Assembly: GCA_963739085.1 (NCBI GenBank)
Contig: CAVTZA010000014.1
Location: 118,122 to 182,121, forward strand
Reading direction: 5' to 3'
Source of the DNA: DATFQE01 sp963739085
GTDB taxonomy: Bacteria; Actinomycetota; Thermoleophilia; Gaiellales; Gaiellaceae
Length of the DNA stretch: 64,000 nt
A program made the translations under genes and the position numbers. The notes under the pieces are model-generated. The model was not told the origin of the DNA, ran no database searches, and saw only the letters and a program-made list of their open reading frames with translations. Position 1 is the stretch's first letter, and each line of letters starts with the position of its first letter. Positions 45,049 to 54,952 of the stretch are shown piece after piece.

Positions 45049-45876
45049 TCAGGAGTTGGGTGTGCCGTCTGCGGTGCAGGGCGGCGTCACCTGCACGTTC
45101 ACAGCGCGAAGGCCCTGGTCGACGATGCGCAACGTCCGCTCCATCGCCACCGGCCGGACCCCGCCGACGCCCGAGTGGAACGGCATGTCGAGAAAGTGGA
45201 TCAGCAGGAGCATGGAGACGATCACCGAGGCGACCGAGCCCATCATCACAGCCTGTGTGACCGCTCCTTCGGCGCTGTCGGCGAAGAAGAGCATGTAGAC
45301 GAAGATGACGGCAGAGATGAAGAACAGGACGACCCACAACGGGGTCGGAATGACGCCCACTGCGCCGTGGATGCGGTCGATGCGCGCCTGCTCGCGCTCG
45401 AAGCGCTGATCCAGCCACTTGTCGTACGCGGTTTGCTGACTCGGAGTGCGTGGCTGGACCGTCCGCAGTGTCTCGAACAGCCGGGCTCCCCAGGGATTGA
45501 TCTCGTCTCCAAGGGTCCCTTCCTCCGTTCGAGGCCATTCCGTGTGCACGACGTACCGGCCGTAGCAGATCAGCTCACCGGTGAGTGCCGCGCCGGCGGA
45601 CGGTGGGAACAGCTGCGCCGTCTCGACCTGCTGTGACAGCACGACGGCCTCCGTCTCGGCTCCGGTCCTCGACTGGTCGTAGCTCGCAAAGGCGAGGAAG
45701 ACGACCAATCCGAGCAGCACGGAGAAGCCCGTTGCGAGCACTCCGAACACGCCCGAGGCCCGGTCGCCGTCGGTGAAGCGGCTGCCCTCGGGAGCGCGGC
45801 GGCGAACGAGCAGCATCGCGGTCACGGCCACGGCGGTGACGGCCGCGATGATGAGCGCCGCCCAGAAGATGTTCAT
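45049..45876 (-). CDS. DUF4239 (bestrophin-like) membrane protein, copy 1
   Basis: 275 residues with two helices in the first 80 residues and two near the C-terminus. RASGVFGVLATGFSVLLGLV and LVVFLAFASYDQSRTGAETE are the family core; TGELICYGRYVVHTEWPR and HSGVGGVRPVAMERTL follow. The paralogue at 54128-54952 is closely similar over its whole length. The ATG at 45876 overlaps the phosphatase stop (ATGA). Possible anion channel-like or stress-related function; not established. Confidence 0.85.
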   Translation of the reverse strand: MNIFWAALIIAAVTAVAVTAMLLVRRRAPEGSRFTDGDRASGVFGVLATGFSVLLGLVVFLAFASYDQSRTGAETEAVVLSQQVETAQLFPPSAGAALTGELICYGRYVVHTEWPRTEEGTLGDEINPWGARLFETLRTVQPRTPSQQTAYDKWLDQRFEREQARIDRIHGAVGVIPTPLWVVLFFISAVIFVYMLFFADSAEGAVTQAVMMGSVASVIVSMLLLIHFLDMPFHSGVGGVRPVAMERTLRIVDQGLRAVNVQVTPPCTADGTPNS

Positions 45877-47901
45877 TCAGAGGCGAGTGCGCCGGCCCGA
45901 TCGCCGTCCTGCAACAGCCGCCGCCAGCCGGAGAGGACGGCGTGGACACGCTCGGCTCCGACGATCGGCTCGTCCGGAACCTTCAGCTGGACGGGATGGA
46001 GGATGAACGGTTGCGTCTGCGGCCCGCCCAGCCCGCCGTGGAACGAGATCAACTCCTCGAACGCGCAGCCCTCTTCCAGAGCCGGGTCGTAGTAGCTCCC
46101 GACCATGATGTCGGCCACGTGAGGGAAGCCGTCGGTCCGAAGCAGGTGGCCCGGCGCGCCCGGCGAAAAGGACGCAAGCGGGTCGTCGCCGTCGACGCGG
46201 CCGTCGGCGAGGTGGTGGACGCCGTTCGCTCCGAGCGCGAGCGGCCCGTTGCTCCGACGAGCGGACGAGCAGCCAGCCGACGTGCGGGTGCTCTCGCAGC
46301 GCCGGAATCAGCCGAGGATGGCGCTCGTCGATCTCCTCGAGCGTGAGCCGGCGCGGCTCCTCCATCAGCGAGATCAGCCCGAGGTTGCCCGAGCCCAGCA
46401 CGACGACCTGCCGGTCGGAGACATCCTTCTTCGAGCGCTTCTCCTTCGCCTGCGAGCGGCCGGTCGCCTCGCCGATCGCGTGCCCGACCATTGCGTTCTG
46501 CTCGTCGCCGCCGGCGATCTGGGCGACGCTGCCGTCTTCGAGCGAGCGCTCGACGAGCTCGTCGAGCCCGTAGCCGTTGCGTTGCTTGAAGGTCGCGCCT
46601 TGCGTCTGTCCGTGGTCGGAGAGCACGACGATCTCGTAGGGCCTGGGCGCGTACCGGCGCGCGTGATCGATCCGGCCGAACTGCTGGTCGAGCTTTCGGA
46701 GCGCCTCGAGCGTGTCCGAGCGCTCGAGCCCCGAGTGGTGGGCAACCTCGTCGTAGCTCGAGAAGGTCGCGTACACGGCGGGGCGTCCGCGCATCATGTC
46801 CGTCAGGACGCCGTAGACGATCAGGTCGCGGACGATCACGCACATGGCCGCGCGCATGAACGGGTAGATCCCACCGCGATGGCCGCGCGGGCGCACGTCG
46901 CGCCGCCTCGCGCGCAACGCGGCGGACCATTCGAGCGCCACCTCCCAGAAGAACAGGACGAGCGACCGCGTGACGTTGAACCCGTTCGCGAAGAACGCGC
47001 TGTAGCCGGGGTTCGCCTTCTTCTCCGCCTCCATCCGGCTGACCGTGAGGATCACCTCGTCCGCCTCGCCCGACAGGAGGTTGCCGCGGCTGGTGCCACC
47101 GTCGACGAGCAGCCCGATCCCCGTCACGCGCTCCCGCTCGATCCGGGCGCAGTCGTCCGGCGCCGAGCAGGCAGTCAGCAGCCCGGTCTCCTTGTCGACC
47201 CAGCGGAACGCGGGGATGTCGTCGTTCGAGCCGAGCAGGATCCCCGCCTGGCTCGCGCCCGTCTGCGACGACAGGTCCGGCTCCCACTCGGTCAGCTCGT
47301 GCGTGCCCTCGGCGAGCCAGCGCGCCATGTTCGGAGCGTTGCCGTCGCGCATCGCCCGCCGCAGGACCGGCAACGCGAGCCCGTCGATCTCGAGGAAGAC
47401 GATGCCCGGTGCGTCCGTCCGCGTCGCGCCGCCCTGCCGCTTCGCGATCCGCTGCACGACCCGGAGCGTGTAGGTGTCGTCGTCGTTCGTCCCGAAGATC
47501 ACCTCGAGCACGACGCTCACGGCGGAGACGACGAGCGCGGCGAGCAGCGCCCACCAGAAGCTGTCGACGGTGAACGTGTTCTCCAGCAGGTCGGAGGCCA
47601 GCTTCAGCGCCAGCGCGTCGAGCGCCAGCACGAGCAGGAAGCCGAGCGCGAGCATGAACGGCAGCCGCAGTGCCGCGAGCATCGGCGGCAGGACGGCATT
47701 GATCACGGCAACGATCGCTGAAACGGCCAGCGCGCCCCAGGCCCCGGCGATGTCGACCCCCGGCAGGATCGCAGCGGCCACCCAGAGCGCGGCGGCGGTC
47801 AGCGCCCAGGAGAGGAGCAGGCGAAGCGGCTTGAAGCGCGGACGCTCGGGCTGCCAGGTCAGCGCCTCGCCGTATGCAGCAGCCGCCGGAGCGGCCGTCA
47901 A
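45873..47901 (-). CDS. Holin-like 4-helix domain fused to a phosphatase/phosphodiesterase (frameshifted)
   Basis: About 675 residues when repaired. The TTG at 47901 (TTGA overlap with the gene before) starts a protein with four N-terminal membrane helices like the actinobacterial 4-TM holin family (RLLLSWALTAAALWVAAAIL and so on). A nucleotide pyrophosphatase/alkaline-phosphatase-type domain follows: GIVFLEIDGLALPVLRRAM, GNLLSGEADE and IVVLSDHGQTQG. One extra base near 46249 breaks the frame after LLVRSSEQ; the other frame continues GPLALGANGVHHLADGRVDG to the end. The catalytic part probably faces outward. It may act on phospholipid, teichoic or nucleotide phosphates; substrate unknown. Confidence 0.83.
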
Positions 47902-49050
47902 GCTTCGTCCTTTGCGGCTCGCTTGGCCTCTCGCTTCGACTCGCGCTTGGCCGCGCGCTCTTCTTTCTGCTCCGCCACCTTCACCTTTGCGTCGGAGTAG
48001 GCACCGCCGACGAGCACCTTGCCTCCCGTCCAGCCGAAGACCGAGACGACGAGGATCAACGCGAACGTCACGTTCCAGGCCGTGGTGATGAGCTGCTGGG
48101 CGGTGGAGTAGGCGACGGCGGTGTCCGTCGGGACGCCGCAGCAGGTGTCCAGTGCAAGGGCGTTCGTCGCCTGGGTGATGCCGACGGCGCCGGGCGTGAA
48201 CGAGGCGACGTTCGCCAGCGAGCCCGATCCCGAGACCCACATGATCGACTCGAACGTGACGGGGATGGCGAAGGCCGCCAGGAAGATCCCTATCACGGCC
48301 AGCTTGCAGACCCAGGAGAGGAATGACGGCAGGAAGGCTCTCGTGAAGTACTGCTTCGGATGAGCCAGAATCGCGCCGCCCTGCTTCGCCTTCAGCCATA
48401 GCTTCTGTAGCTGCTTCCAGAAGATGCGCCCGAGGATCACGATCAGCAGGACGCCGCCGGCCACGAGCCCGATGGTCAGCAGCGGGTAGGCGGTGAGGTT
48501 GCCGAGGTTCTGGTCGAACGAGTTCGGGACGGAGAGGAACAGGTACAGGTAGACGAACGTCCCGGCGATCGTGAAGAAGATCTTCTGCACGAGGTACGCA
48601 GAAATCGAGCCGGCGAACGTCGCGCTCGGGATGATCGCGACGAACATGAGCAGCGTGACGAATGTGCCGATGTTCGCCGGCAGGAACCCGTTCATCGCCA
48701 CCCCGACCGCGTAGGCGGTGACGATCTGCGTGAGCTCGACCTCGCCCGGGTAGGCGGCCTTCAGGATGCCGTAGTAGGACAGGCCCGCGAAGAACGTCGC
48801 GCCGGTCTGGACGATGAGCCCGGCGATGATGTACCCGACCGGGACGGCCTTGATCTGATCCCAGAGGTCCGAAAGCCAGCCCCAGACGTCGACTCCGAGC
48901 AGTTGGAGTAGAGCCAAGGCGACGGCGACGCCGGCGACCCAGCAGACGATCTTGATCAGCCGCCGGCGACGCGACGGGTCGCCGAAGGGCAGGGCGGCGG
49001 ACGCGCCGTTGTTGCGGAGCCTCGGTCGCCGACACGTCCGTCGTCGCCAC
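47898..49050 (-). CDS. Flippase-like membrane protein (LPG synthase TM/UPF0104 family), frameshifted
   Basis: About 383 residues. After an N-terminal cytoplasmic stretch the protein has eight helices, with YYGILKAAYPGEVELTQIVT, MNGFLPANIGTFVTLLMF and FTPGAVGITQATNALAL, typical of the lysylphosphatidylglycerol synthase transmembrane domain used for lipid flipping. The C-terminus is a Lys/Arg/Glu tail. The likely start is the GTG at 49050 (ATTDVSATEAPQQ); an extra C near 49010 shifts it out of the main frame. It overlaps the LURP-one gene (TAGTG) and the phosphatase (TTGA). Confidence 0.8.
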
Positions 49051-49565
49051 TAGCGGCCGTCCGTGAGCGCCTCGAGCGCCACGACCGCCGCGAGCAGGAT
49101 GCTCTCGTCCTCTCCCGGCCGCAGCTCGACGCCGTAGGTGTCGCGTACGCGGAACCACTTCTTGGAGACCCGCGCGACCGTGTCCCCGTCACGCTCGATC
49201 TCGTACTCGTGGTCGACGATGTTGCCGTGCGCCTTCAAGTCGGGGCCGCCCTCGATGTCGATGGCGAAGCGGTCACGGATGCCGACGAGCGCCTTGTGCA
49301 CGGTTGCGATTGTCTCACCGTCGCGCTCGATCGCCATCTTGTCGCGGACGCTGAGCTTGCGCTCCTGGATCTTCGCCACCTCGCGGCCGGAGTCGTCCTG
49401 CAGCAGGATCGTCTCGCGGAACCGCATGGCTTTGCCGTCCACCTTGTAGGCGCGGTTGCCGGCCTCGTCCTCGATCCAGAAGTCGTCTCCGATCGACAGC
49501 ATCTTCTCGCGCATGCGGAAGCGGCGTCCTTGGGGCTCGTCGCCGCCTCGCCTCAGCAGGCCCAT
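49050..49565 (-). CDS. LURP-one-related (tubby-like) protein
   Basis: 171 residues of the LOR/tubby-like beta-barrel family. FRMREKMLSIGDDFWIEDEA, RETILLQDDSGREVAKIQE and KALVGIRDRFAIDIEGG show the repeating strand pattern. I chose the ATG at 49565 because GGAAGGAGAG lies directly upstream; a longer form from 49661 would have a Ser/Pro-rich extension. It is the first gene of the envelope operon running to 43580. The family is thought to bind phospholipid or act as a scramblase-like factor, by analogy only. Confidence 0.85.
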   Translation of the reverse strand: MGLLRRGGDEPQGRRFRMREKMLSIGDDFWIEDEAGNRAYKVDGKAMRFRETILLQDDSGREVAKIQERKLSVRDKMAIERDGETIATVHKALVGIRDRFAIDIEGGPDLKAHGNIVDHEYEIERDGDTVARVSKKWFRVRDTYGVELRPGEDESILLAAVVALEALTDGR

Positions 49566-49759
49566 CGCTCTCCTTCCTGGTTCGGTGGACAGAGCAGGCC
49601 CATCGCTCCCCCGTCCTGAGTTCGGGACAGCATCTTCCAGCATCGGCGCGACGGACATCATCCGACGGGTTCGTGCAGTCGACGGTGTGTCCCAACTTAT
49701 TCACGTACGGTCCGTGGTCGGACACTGCCTACACTGAGCCGTCCGGCTCCAGGGTTCGG

Positions 49760-50940
49760 AGCTAGCCGAGCCGAGGTGACGTAGGCCACAGCGAAGGCAC
49801 GATCACGAGCGGCGCAGTGGCCGTCGGCCGGGAGAAGCACCGTGACGGGCAAGACGAGTCAGCGGCAGACCGAGCATGGCCACCGTCATCGCCGCCGATC
49901 CCATTGCGGCGCCCGCGATCATCGGTAACCCGGGAAGGTGCGAGAGGGCGATTCCGCCCGCTGCGCCGAGGAACATGCGGGGAGCATTTGGCCTCCTCGG
50001 AAGCTGCTCGAGCAGATCGCGGTCGGCTAGCTTGCGCACGAGAGCAGCAGAGTGCTCCGACTTCCTGGCTCGGCGCTCTCGATGACCGTCGGAGCGCATC
50101 CTGGCCGGAGATGAGCACTTCCGGGAGCTCCGATCCGATCCCTCGGCGAAGCCGATCGCCGCCCTCCGACGAGGCCGCCGCTCGGGTGAGGGGCAGCATC
50201 CGGCTTCGGCGATGGCCTGAGCAGGAGGGCCAAGCTGCGGATCGCAGCGCCCAGTGGGCCGCGGCGCCGCCGATCTCGATCGCCCAGAGGAACTCGGCGC
50301 CGTCGGGCGTGCCGAACGGGCGGGATGTCGGGGACGGCGAGCGAGAACGTGCCGAAACCGGTCCAGTCGTCGAACCCGACGAAGATGAGCGAGCCGACGC
50401 CGGCGGCGAGCAGACCCGGGACGAGCACGACTCCGAGCATCGCGCCGCCGAGTCCGGCCACTTCCATCATGAGGAACGCTCCGACGATGGGCGACCCGAA
50501 CAGCGTGCTGATGGCCGCGAAGCTCCCGCGGCCCCGATCACCATATTCGCCTGCGGGCGCGTCTCTCTTGATCAGTGCACCGCCAGCACGCCGAGGCCGC
50601 TGCCGATGGCGATCGCGGGGCCTCGGGCCCAAGTACGGCCCCGAGGCTGAGCGTGGCGAAGCCGCGATGACGATCCCGGGAGCTCGACGGAGAACCGGTC
50701 CGGATCCTTGAATCCGTCCGCGGGCGGTGACCGCCCGTTCCCGGCGGTAGCGGATCGCGAGCGCCACCGATCAATCCGCTCAGCGCAAGCAGTGGCAGCT
50801 GCACCATCGTTCTCGCCGTCGAACGCTCGCCGGGCGGCGCTCAAGGTCGTGCTACTTCGTCGGCGCCCGAGGAAGAATCGCCGCCGTCGCTACTGGGACG
50901 CCGATGATGGCGCCGCTCGCAGGACCTTCGGGTCGCCGCT
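49760..50940 (-). pseudogene. Decayed ClC-type chloride channel gene
   Basis: Fragments on the minus strand, in several frames but in the right order, match ClC channels. AIIGVPVATAAI lies near 50900, LALSGLIGG near 50780, and FATLSLGAVLGPEAP near 50650 (the selectivity-type G-x-E-x-P). Further on are GSFAAISTLFGSPIVGAFLM near 50500, VPGLLAAGVGSLIFVGFDDW near 50400 and GAAGGIALSHLPGLPMIAGA near 49930. Many single-base shifts and at least one stop interrupt it. No piece longer than about 90 codons stays in frame. It is head to head with the MFS remnant. Boundaries are approximate. Confidence 0.65.
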
Positions 50941-50944
50941 GCGC

Positions 50945-51919
50945 CGGGAAGCATCATCGTCTGCGGCTCGCTGATGGGCGCGGCGTTCGTCATGCCAGCC
51001 GTACCTGCAGAACGTCCTCGGCTAGCTCGACGCTCCAAGCTCGGCGATTCCGGCCAGTCCTGCCCGCGGTCGTCTTCAGATGGCTAGACGGACTTCGCGC
51101 CGCTGCCGTAGCGTTGCGTCCTCGAGACGCGCGGCGCGCGCTTCAAGTTGCTGTGCGGCTACTGCGGGCCTCGCGCGCTCGGGTTCGCCGCGACGCTGGC
51201 GGTAATGCCATCTGGGCGACTGAAGGCGCTCGCCTTCGGCGCCGGTTTCGTCGGAGCGCAGATCCTTACCTGTTCCTCCTTGTGATCTTCGGCATCGCCG
51301 CTACCGGCTCCAGCGGGAAGAGCCACCCCGGTCTCCGGGCCGCCTGGAGGTCGCGCTCGCGCTCGTGCTGATCGCGCTTGCGCTCGTGGTTCACCGGAGA
51401 CCGCCGAACACGAACGACAGCCCAACCGCGCACGAACGCTCGAAGGCGCGGACGCAGGCGCTGCTCAACGACTCGGCCGGTTGCGCGTCCTCACGACCGC
51501 CGTCGCCGGATTCCTGCTCGGGATCGGCGCCCGAAGCGCCTTGCAGCGCGACCTCGGCGGGGCGATCATGCAGTCGATCTTCGGTGCACTTATCACCGCC
51601 GGGTACGCCTCGGCCGCGGCGGGGTCGCTCATCGCCAGCTCCGGCAAGGACGTCACCGCGAGCACGCAGGCCGAGCTGACAAAGTCGTTCTCGAGCGCCG
51701 CCGACACCGCGTCGAGGTATCCCGCTTCGACGCAGGACAGCATCATCGCCGGCGCGAAGACGGCATTCCTCGACGGCGATCAGTGGGCCTACACGGCCGG
51801 CGTGGTCGCGATCCTCGTCGGTCGCCGTCCTCGTCTTCTTCTGCTTCCCACGGAAGGAAGAGGAGGAGCGGCTGCTCGCGGCCTACCACGCCGAGGACAC
51901 GGCGCCGTCGGCCGCCTGA
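50945..51919 (+). pseudogene. 5'-truncated, decayed DHA2-type MFS transporter
   Basis: The readable pieces belong to the C-terminal half of a 14-helix EmrB/QacA-type drug transporter. SLMGAAFVMP and YLQNVLG lie near 50970-51020. A long continuous segment from about 51540 reads LQRDLGGAIMQSIFGALITA, ELTKSFSSAADTASRYP and FLDGDQWAYTAGVVAILVG. A one-base shift near 51826 then leads to a tail ending at the TGA at 51917-51919. The N-terminal half is missing; the sequence runs straight into the ClC remnant. The 3' third is well preserved, so decay or rearrangement may be recent. Confidence 0.65.
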
Positions 51920-51937
51920 GCGCGCGAGGCGCCGGAG

Positions 51938-53686
51938 GTGTCCTCCGACCAGATCCTCTTCGGCCTCGGGCTCGTCCTCGTCCTGGCGATCGCCGCGCAG
52001 CTGGTGGCGGCGCCGCTGCGGGTGCCTGCGATCGTCGTGCTCCTCCCGGCCGGCTTCATCGCAGGGATCGCGACCGACGACGTCCATCCGGACGAGCTGC
52101 TGGGCGCGCTGTACCAGCCGTTCGTCACGATCGCCGTTGGCGTGATCCTGTTCGAAGCCGGGTTGCGCCTGTCGTTCCACGAGATCGTGCCGGCGGTGCG
52201 CAACGCGGTCGTACGCCTGATCACGATCGGCGCGCTCGTGACGTGGCTCGGGATCACGGCGACGCTCCTGCTGCTCTTCGACGACATGGACCGCGGCGTG
52301 GCGCTCATGACCGGGGCGATCCTCGTCGTGTCGGGCCCGACCGTCGTCCTGCCGCTTCTCGCCTTCATCCGGCCCACCCGAGACGTCCGCTCGGTCCTGA
52401 AGTGGGAGGGCACGCTCGTCGATCCGATCGGTGCGCTGCTCGGCGTGATCGTGTTCGTGGGCGTCAGCTCAGGCGAGGGCTGGCAGCCCGGCGAGCTGCT
52501 GCTCGACCTCGGCGTCGGCGCGATCGTCGCCGTCGTGGGCGCGCCGTTGTTGTGGGTGCTGCTCCGCGAGGTCCAGCAGAGCGCACCGCGGATGGTCGTG
52601 CCGGCGACGCTGATGGTGGTGGTCGCGGCGGTGGTGGCGGCCGACCTGATCCGCGACGACGCGGGCCTCGTGGCCGCCGTGCTCATGGGCATGGTCGTGA
52701 CCAACCAGCGGGGCATCGACATCAGCCTCTCGCTCTTCGAGTTCCAGGAGACGCTCGTCCGGTTGCTGGTCGGCGTGCTGTTCGTGCTCGTCGCGGCCTC
52801 CGTCTCGCCCGACGAGGTGCGATCCGTGCTGCCCGAGGCGCTCGTCCTCCTCGCGGTCATGCTGCTCGTCGTTCGACCGCTCGCCGTGGCGCTGTCGACG
52901 GCCCGCTCGCCGTTCACCCTGCACGAGCGCGCGTTCATCGCGTGGATGGCGCCGCGCGGCATCATCGCCGGCGCGACGGCGGCCGCGTTCGGGCCGAAGC
53001 TGGCCGCTCAGGGGGTGGAGGGCGCGGACAAGGTGCTTCCGCTCGTGTTCGTGGCGATCTTCGGGACGGTCGTGGTCTACGGCCTCACGGCCACGCCCGT
53101 CGCGCGGCTGCTCGGCGTGGCCGGCATGGGGCGCGAACTGGTGCTGATCGTCGGCGGCCACCCGTGGGCCCGCGAGATCGCGTCTGCGCTCAAGCGGTCC
53201 GGTGTCGCCGTCCGCCTGTGGGTGGGCCCGGTCGAGTATCAGACGGCCGCGCGGGACGCCGGCTTCCACGCCGATCGTGGCCGGATCATGCTCGACGCGA
53301 TCAACCGCGAGGAGGAGCTCGAGGAGGTCACCGATGCCCTGCTGCTGACGCGGAGCGACGACTTCAACACCCTCGGCGCGGCCGAGCTTCGCGACGAGCT
53401 CGGCCACCGGCACGTGTTTCGCGTCGCCCCGCACCCGGAGGAGCCCGATCTCTTTCCGCCGTCGAGGGAGACCGGCATCCTCGGCGACCGCACCCTCACC
53501 TTCGCCGAGCTCGACCGCCGGTTCGCAGACGGGGCGCGGATCGTGATCGGGAGCGGGGGGGACGCCGCGGGCGGGACGCCGCTCTTCGCGGTCACGCCGG
53601 ACGGGCGCCTGACCGTCGCGGCCGACGGCCACCCACTCGAGATCGAATCGGGCGACCGCGTGATTGCCCTCGTTGCGACGGACTAG
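51938..53686 (+). CDS. Cation/proton antiporter (CPA1 type) with C-terminal TrkA-like domain
   Basis: 582 residues. Twelve to thirteen helices with the antiporter segments VGVILFEAGLRLSFHEIVPA, LVVSGPTVVLPLL, LVDPIGALLGVIVF and AWMAPRGIIAGATAAAFG. After about residue 395 a soluble RCK/TrkA-N-like part (ELVLIVGGHPWAREIASALK) and a C-terminal beta domain follow, which may sense nucleotide or ions. It exchanges Na+ or K+ for protons. The GTG at 51938 lies 18 nt after the MFS remnant. The first copy of the palindromic element is 33 nt past its stop. Confidence 0.92.
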   Translation: MSSDQILFGLGLVLVLAIAAQLVAAPLRVPAIVVLLPAGFIAGIATDDVHPDELLGALYQPFVTIAVGVILFEAGLRLSFHEIVPAVRNAVVRLITIGALVTWLGITATLLLLFDDMDRGVALMTGAILVVSGPTVVLPLLAFIRPTRDVRSVLKWEGTLVDPIGALLGVIVFVGVSSGEGWQPGELLLDLGVGAIVAVVGAPLLWVLLREVQQSAPRMVVPATLMVVVAAVVAADLIRDDAGLVAAVLMGMVVTNQRGIDISLSLFEFQETLVRLLVGVLFVLVAASVSPDEVRSVLPEALVLLAVMLLVVRPLAVALSTARSPFTLHERAFIAWMAPRGIIAGATAAAFGPKLAAQGVEGADKVLPLVFVAIFGTVVVYGLTATPVARLLGVAGMGRELVLIVGGHPWAREIASALKRSGVAVRLWVGPVEYQTAARDAGFHADRGRIMLDAINREEELEEVTDALLLTRSDDFNTLGAAELRDELGHRHVFRVAPHPEEPDLFPPSRETGILGDRTLTFAELDRRFADGARIVIGSGGDAAGGTPLFAVTPDGRLTVAADGHPLEIESGDRVIALVATD

Positions 53687-53718
53687 TTGTAGCCACAGCA
53701 AACATCGCTGGACCTGAA

Positions 53719-53750
53719 TTCACCCGGGTGAAGGCAGGTAGCGGGTGATG
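53719..53750 (+). promoter_or_regulatory. Palindrome module copy 1 (TTCACCCGGGTGAA + CGGGTGATG)
   Basis: A perfect 14-bp palindrome at 53719-53732, then exactly 9 nt, then the third half-site CGGGTGATG at 53742-53750. The ATG of the small membrane protein is 69 nt downstream. Proposed operator or activator site controlling 53820 and possibly the DUF4239 pair behind it. Confidence 0.8.
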
Positions 53751-53819
53751 CGCGGCCCATGAGGCTCTAGCAGCCTGACCCCAGACGACCTGCCGTGCCG
53801 ACCTGGAGGAGGTGAACCG

Positions 53820-54014
53820 ATGGAGTGGTTCTGGACAACGGTCGTGTTCTTGTGGCTAGGGGCGATGGGGCTTCTCTTTGTCTGGGTCATCTACTACTGG
53901 GCGAAGGCAGCGGCGGATGCAGTGGAGCAGGACAAAGCGCGGTGGCGAACAGCTGAAGCCCGGGGCGCCGGAACTTTGACCATGACCACGGACGAACGCG
54001 CAGGCGTGACCTAA
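53820..54014 (+). CDS. Small single-helix membrane protein, copy A
   Basis: 64 residues. One N-terminal membrane helix (WFWTTVVFLWLGAMGLLFVW) extends into an aromatic segment (VIYYWAKAA), followed by a charged cytoplasmic tail. The ATG at 53820 has GGAGGAGG 6 nt upstream. It is a paralogue of the protein at 62872 (shared pattern ME-FW-TVVFLWL-A-G). Its position behind the palindrome module suggests regulated expression. Confidence 0.8.
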   Translation: MEWFWTTVVFLWLGAMGLLFVWVIYYWAKAAADAVEQDKARWRTAEARGAGTLTMTTDERAGVT

Positions 54015-54127
54015 GCAGCGGGCCGGGCCTCCTGAGAGATGTCGAAGCGCCGCTGGGCGATCTGGTCGAGCATGGGCGGCTCTCCCAAGTTCCAGGCTAC
54101 GACCGACCGCGGCTCGGAGGCCGGGCC

Positions 54128-54952
54128 GTGAACATCGTCTGGGGCGCGCTCATCACGCTGGCGGTCACGGCCGTCGCCATCGGCGCGATGCTGCTCGTCC
54201 GAAGGCGGGCGCCCGAGGGCAGCTACTTCGCCGACGGGGACCGCGCATCGGGCGTTTTCGGCGTCCTGGCAGCCGGCTTCTCGATACTGCTCGGCTTCAT
54301 CGTCTTCCTCGCCTTCACCAGCTACGACCAGGCACGTGCCGGCGCCGAGACCGAAGCGCTCATGGTCATTCAGCAGGCCCGGACCGCCCAGTTTCTTCCG
54401 AAGGCCGCCGCCGGCGACCTGACCGGCGAGCTGATCTGCTATGGACGATCAGTGGTGCACGACGAGTGGCCACGCATGACCGCCGGTACGCTCGGTGACG
54501 AGGTGAACCCTTGGGGCGTCGCGCTCTTCCGCACGTTGGAGTCGACCGAGCCCGAGGGCGCGAGCGACCAGTCCGCCTACGACCAGTTGCTCGAACAGAC
54601 CTCCACCCGGGAGCAGGCGCGGCTCGACCGGACACACGGAGCCGTTGGCGTGATTCCAGGCCCGCTCTGGATCGTGCTCTTCTTCGTCGCGGCGGTGATC
54701 TTCGCCTACATGCTCTTCTTCGCGGACAGCGGAGAACGGGCGGTAGTCCAGTCGATGCTGATGGGCGCGGTCGTCTCGGTGATCGCTGCGCTCCTGCTGC
54801 TGCTGTACGTGCTCGACCATCCGTTCCAGTCGGGCTTCGGAGGCCTGCACCCGGTTGCGATGGAGCGCACTTTGGGTGTCGTCGACGAAGCGCTCGCCGC
54901 AGCCGGCCGCGAGGTCGCCGTTCCTTGTGATCTGCAGGGTGCGGCTCGATGA
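54128..54952 (+). CDS. DUF4239 (bestrophin-like) membrane protein, copy 2
   Basis: 274 residues, paralogous to the protein encoded at 45049-45876. The shared segments include LLVRRRAPEGSYFADGDRAS, FLAFTSYDQARAGAETEALM, LTGELICYGRSVVHDEWPRM, LGDEVNPWG and HPVAMERTLGVVDEAL. Two helices lie at the N-terminus and two near the C-terminus. The GTG at 54128 is used; a 30-codon reading upstream ends over it. Its TGA overlaps the next ATG (ATGA), forming a two-gene unit. Confidence 0.87.
   Translation: MNIVWGALITLAVTAVAIGAMLLVRRRAPEGSYFADGDRASGVFGVLAAGFSILLGFIVFLAFTSYDQARAGAETEALMVIQQARTAQFLPKAAAGDLTGELICYGRSVVHDEWPRMTAGTLGDEVNPWGVALFRTLESTEPEGASDQSAYDQLLEQTSTREQARLDRTHGAVGVIPGPLWIVLFFVAAVIFAYMLFFADSGERAVVQSMLMGAVVSVIAALLLLLYVLDHPFQSGFGGLHPVAMERTLGVVDEALAAAGREVAVPCDLQGAAR

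Larger units (their letters stand above)
53719..54055 (+). repeat. Duplicated block, copy A
   Basis: From the palindrome through the small membrane gene to an ATGTCGAAGCGC downstream of it, this block parallels 62776-63078. The match is clear in the palindrome module, in AGACGACCTGCCG of the leader, in the first 15 codons, at the 3' end (GCGTGACCTA) and in the next start region. In this copy the following gene is lost after a few codons. Confidence 0.65.

Noticed and set aside
45877..49158. A 1,093-codon minus-strand frame spanning three genes
   Set aside because: Only the phosphatase part is real protein; the rest is the out-of-frame reading of the flippase gene and of the 3' region beyond a frameshift.
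49559..49611. A 14-bp direct repeat AGGCCCATCGCTC/C at 49559 and 49598
   Set aside because: It appears to be a small local duplication around the LURP-one start region; too short and unique to support a mobile or regulatory element.
51481..53748. A 755-codon plus frame running from the MFS remnant through the antiporter
   Set aside because: After about 51826 it is the wrong frame of the antiporter gene; only the first 110 codons are real.
54039..54131. A 30-codon frame starting ATGTCGAAGCGC and ending in GTGA with DUF4239 copy 2
   Set aside because: It matches only the first codons of the gene at 63064 and then diverges; it is more likely a leftover of the duplicated block than a gene.
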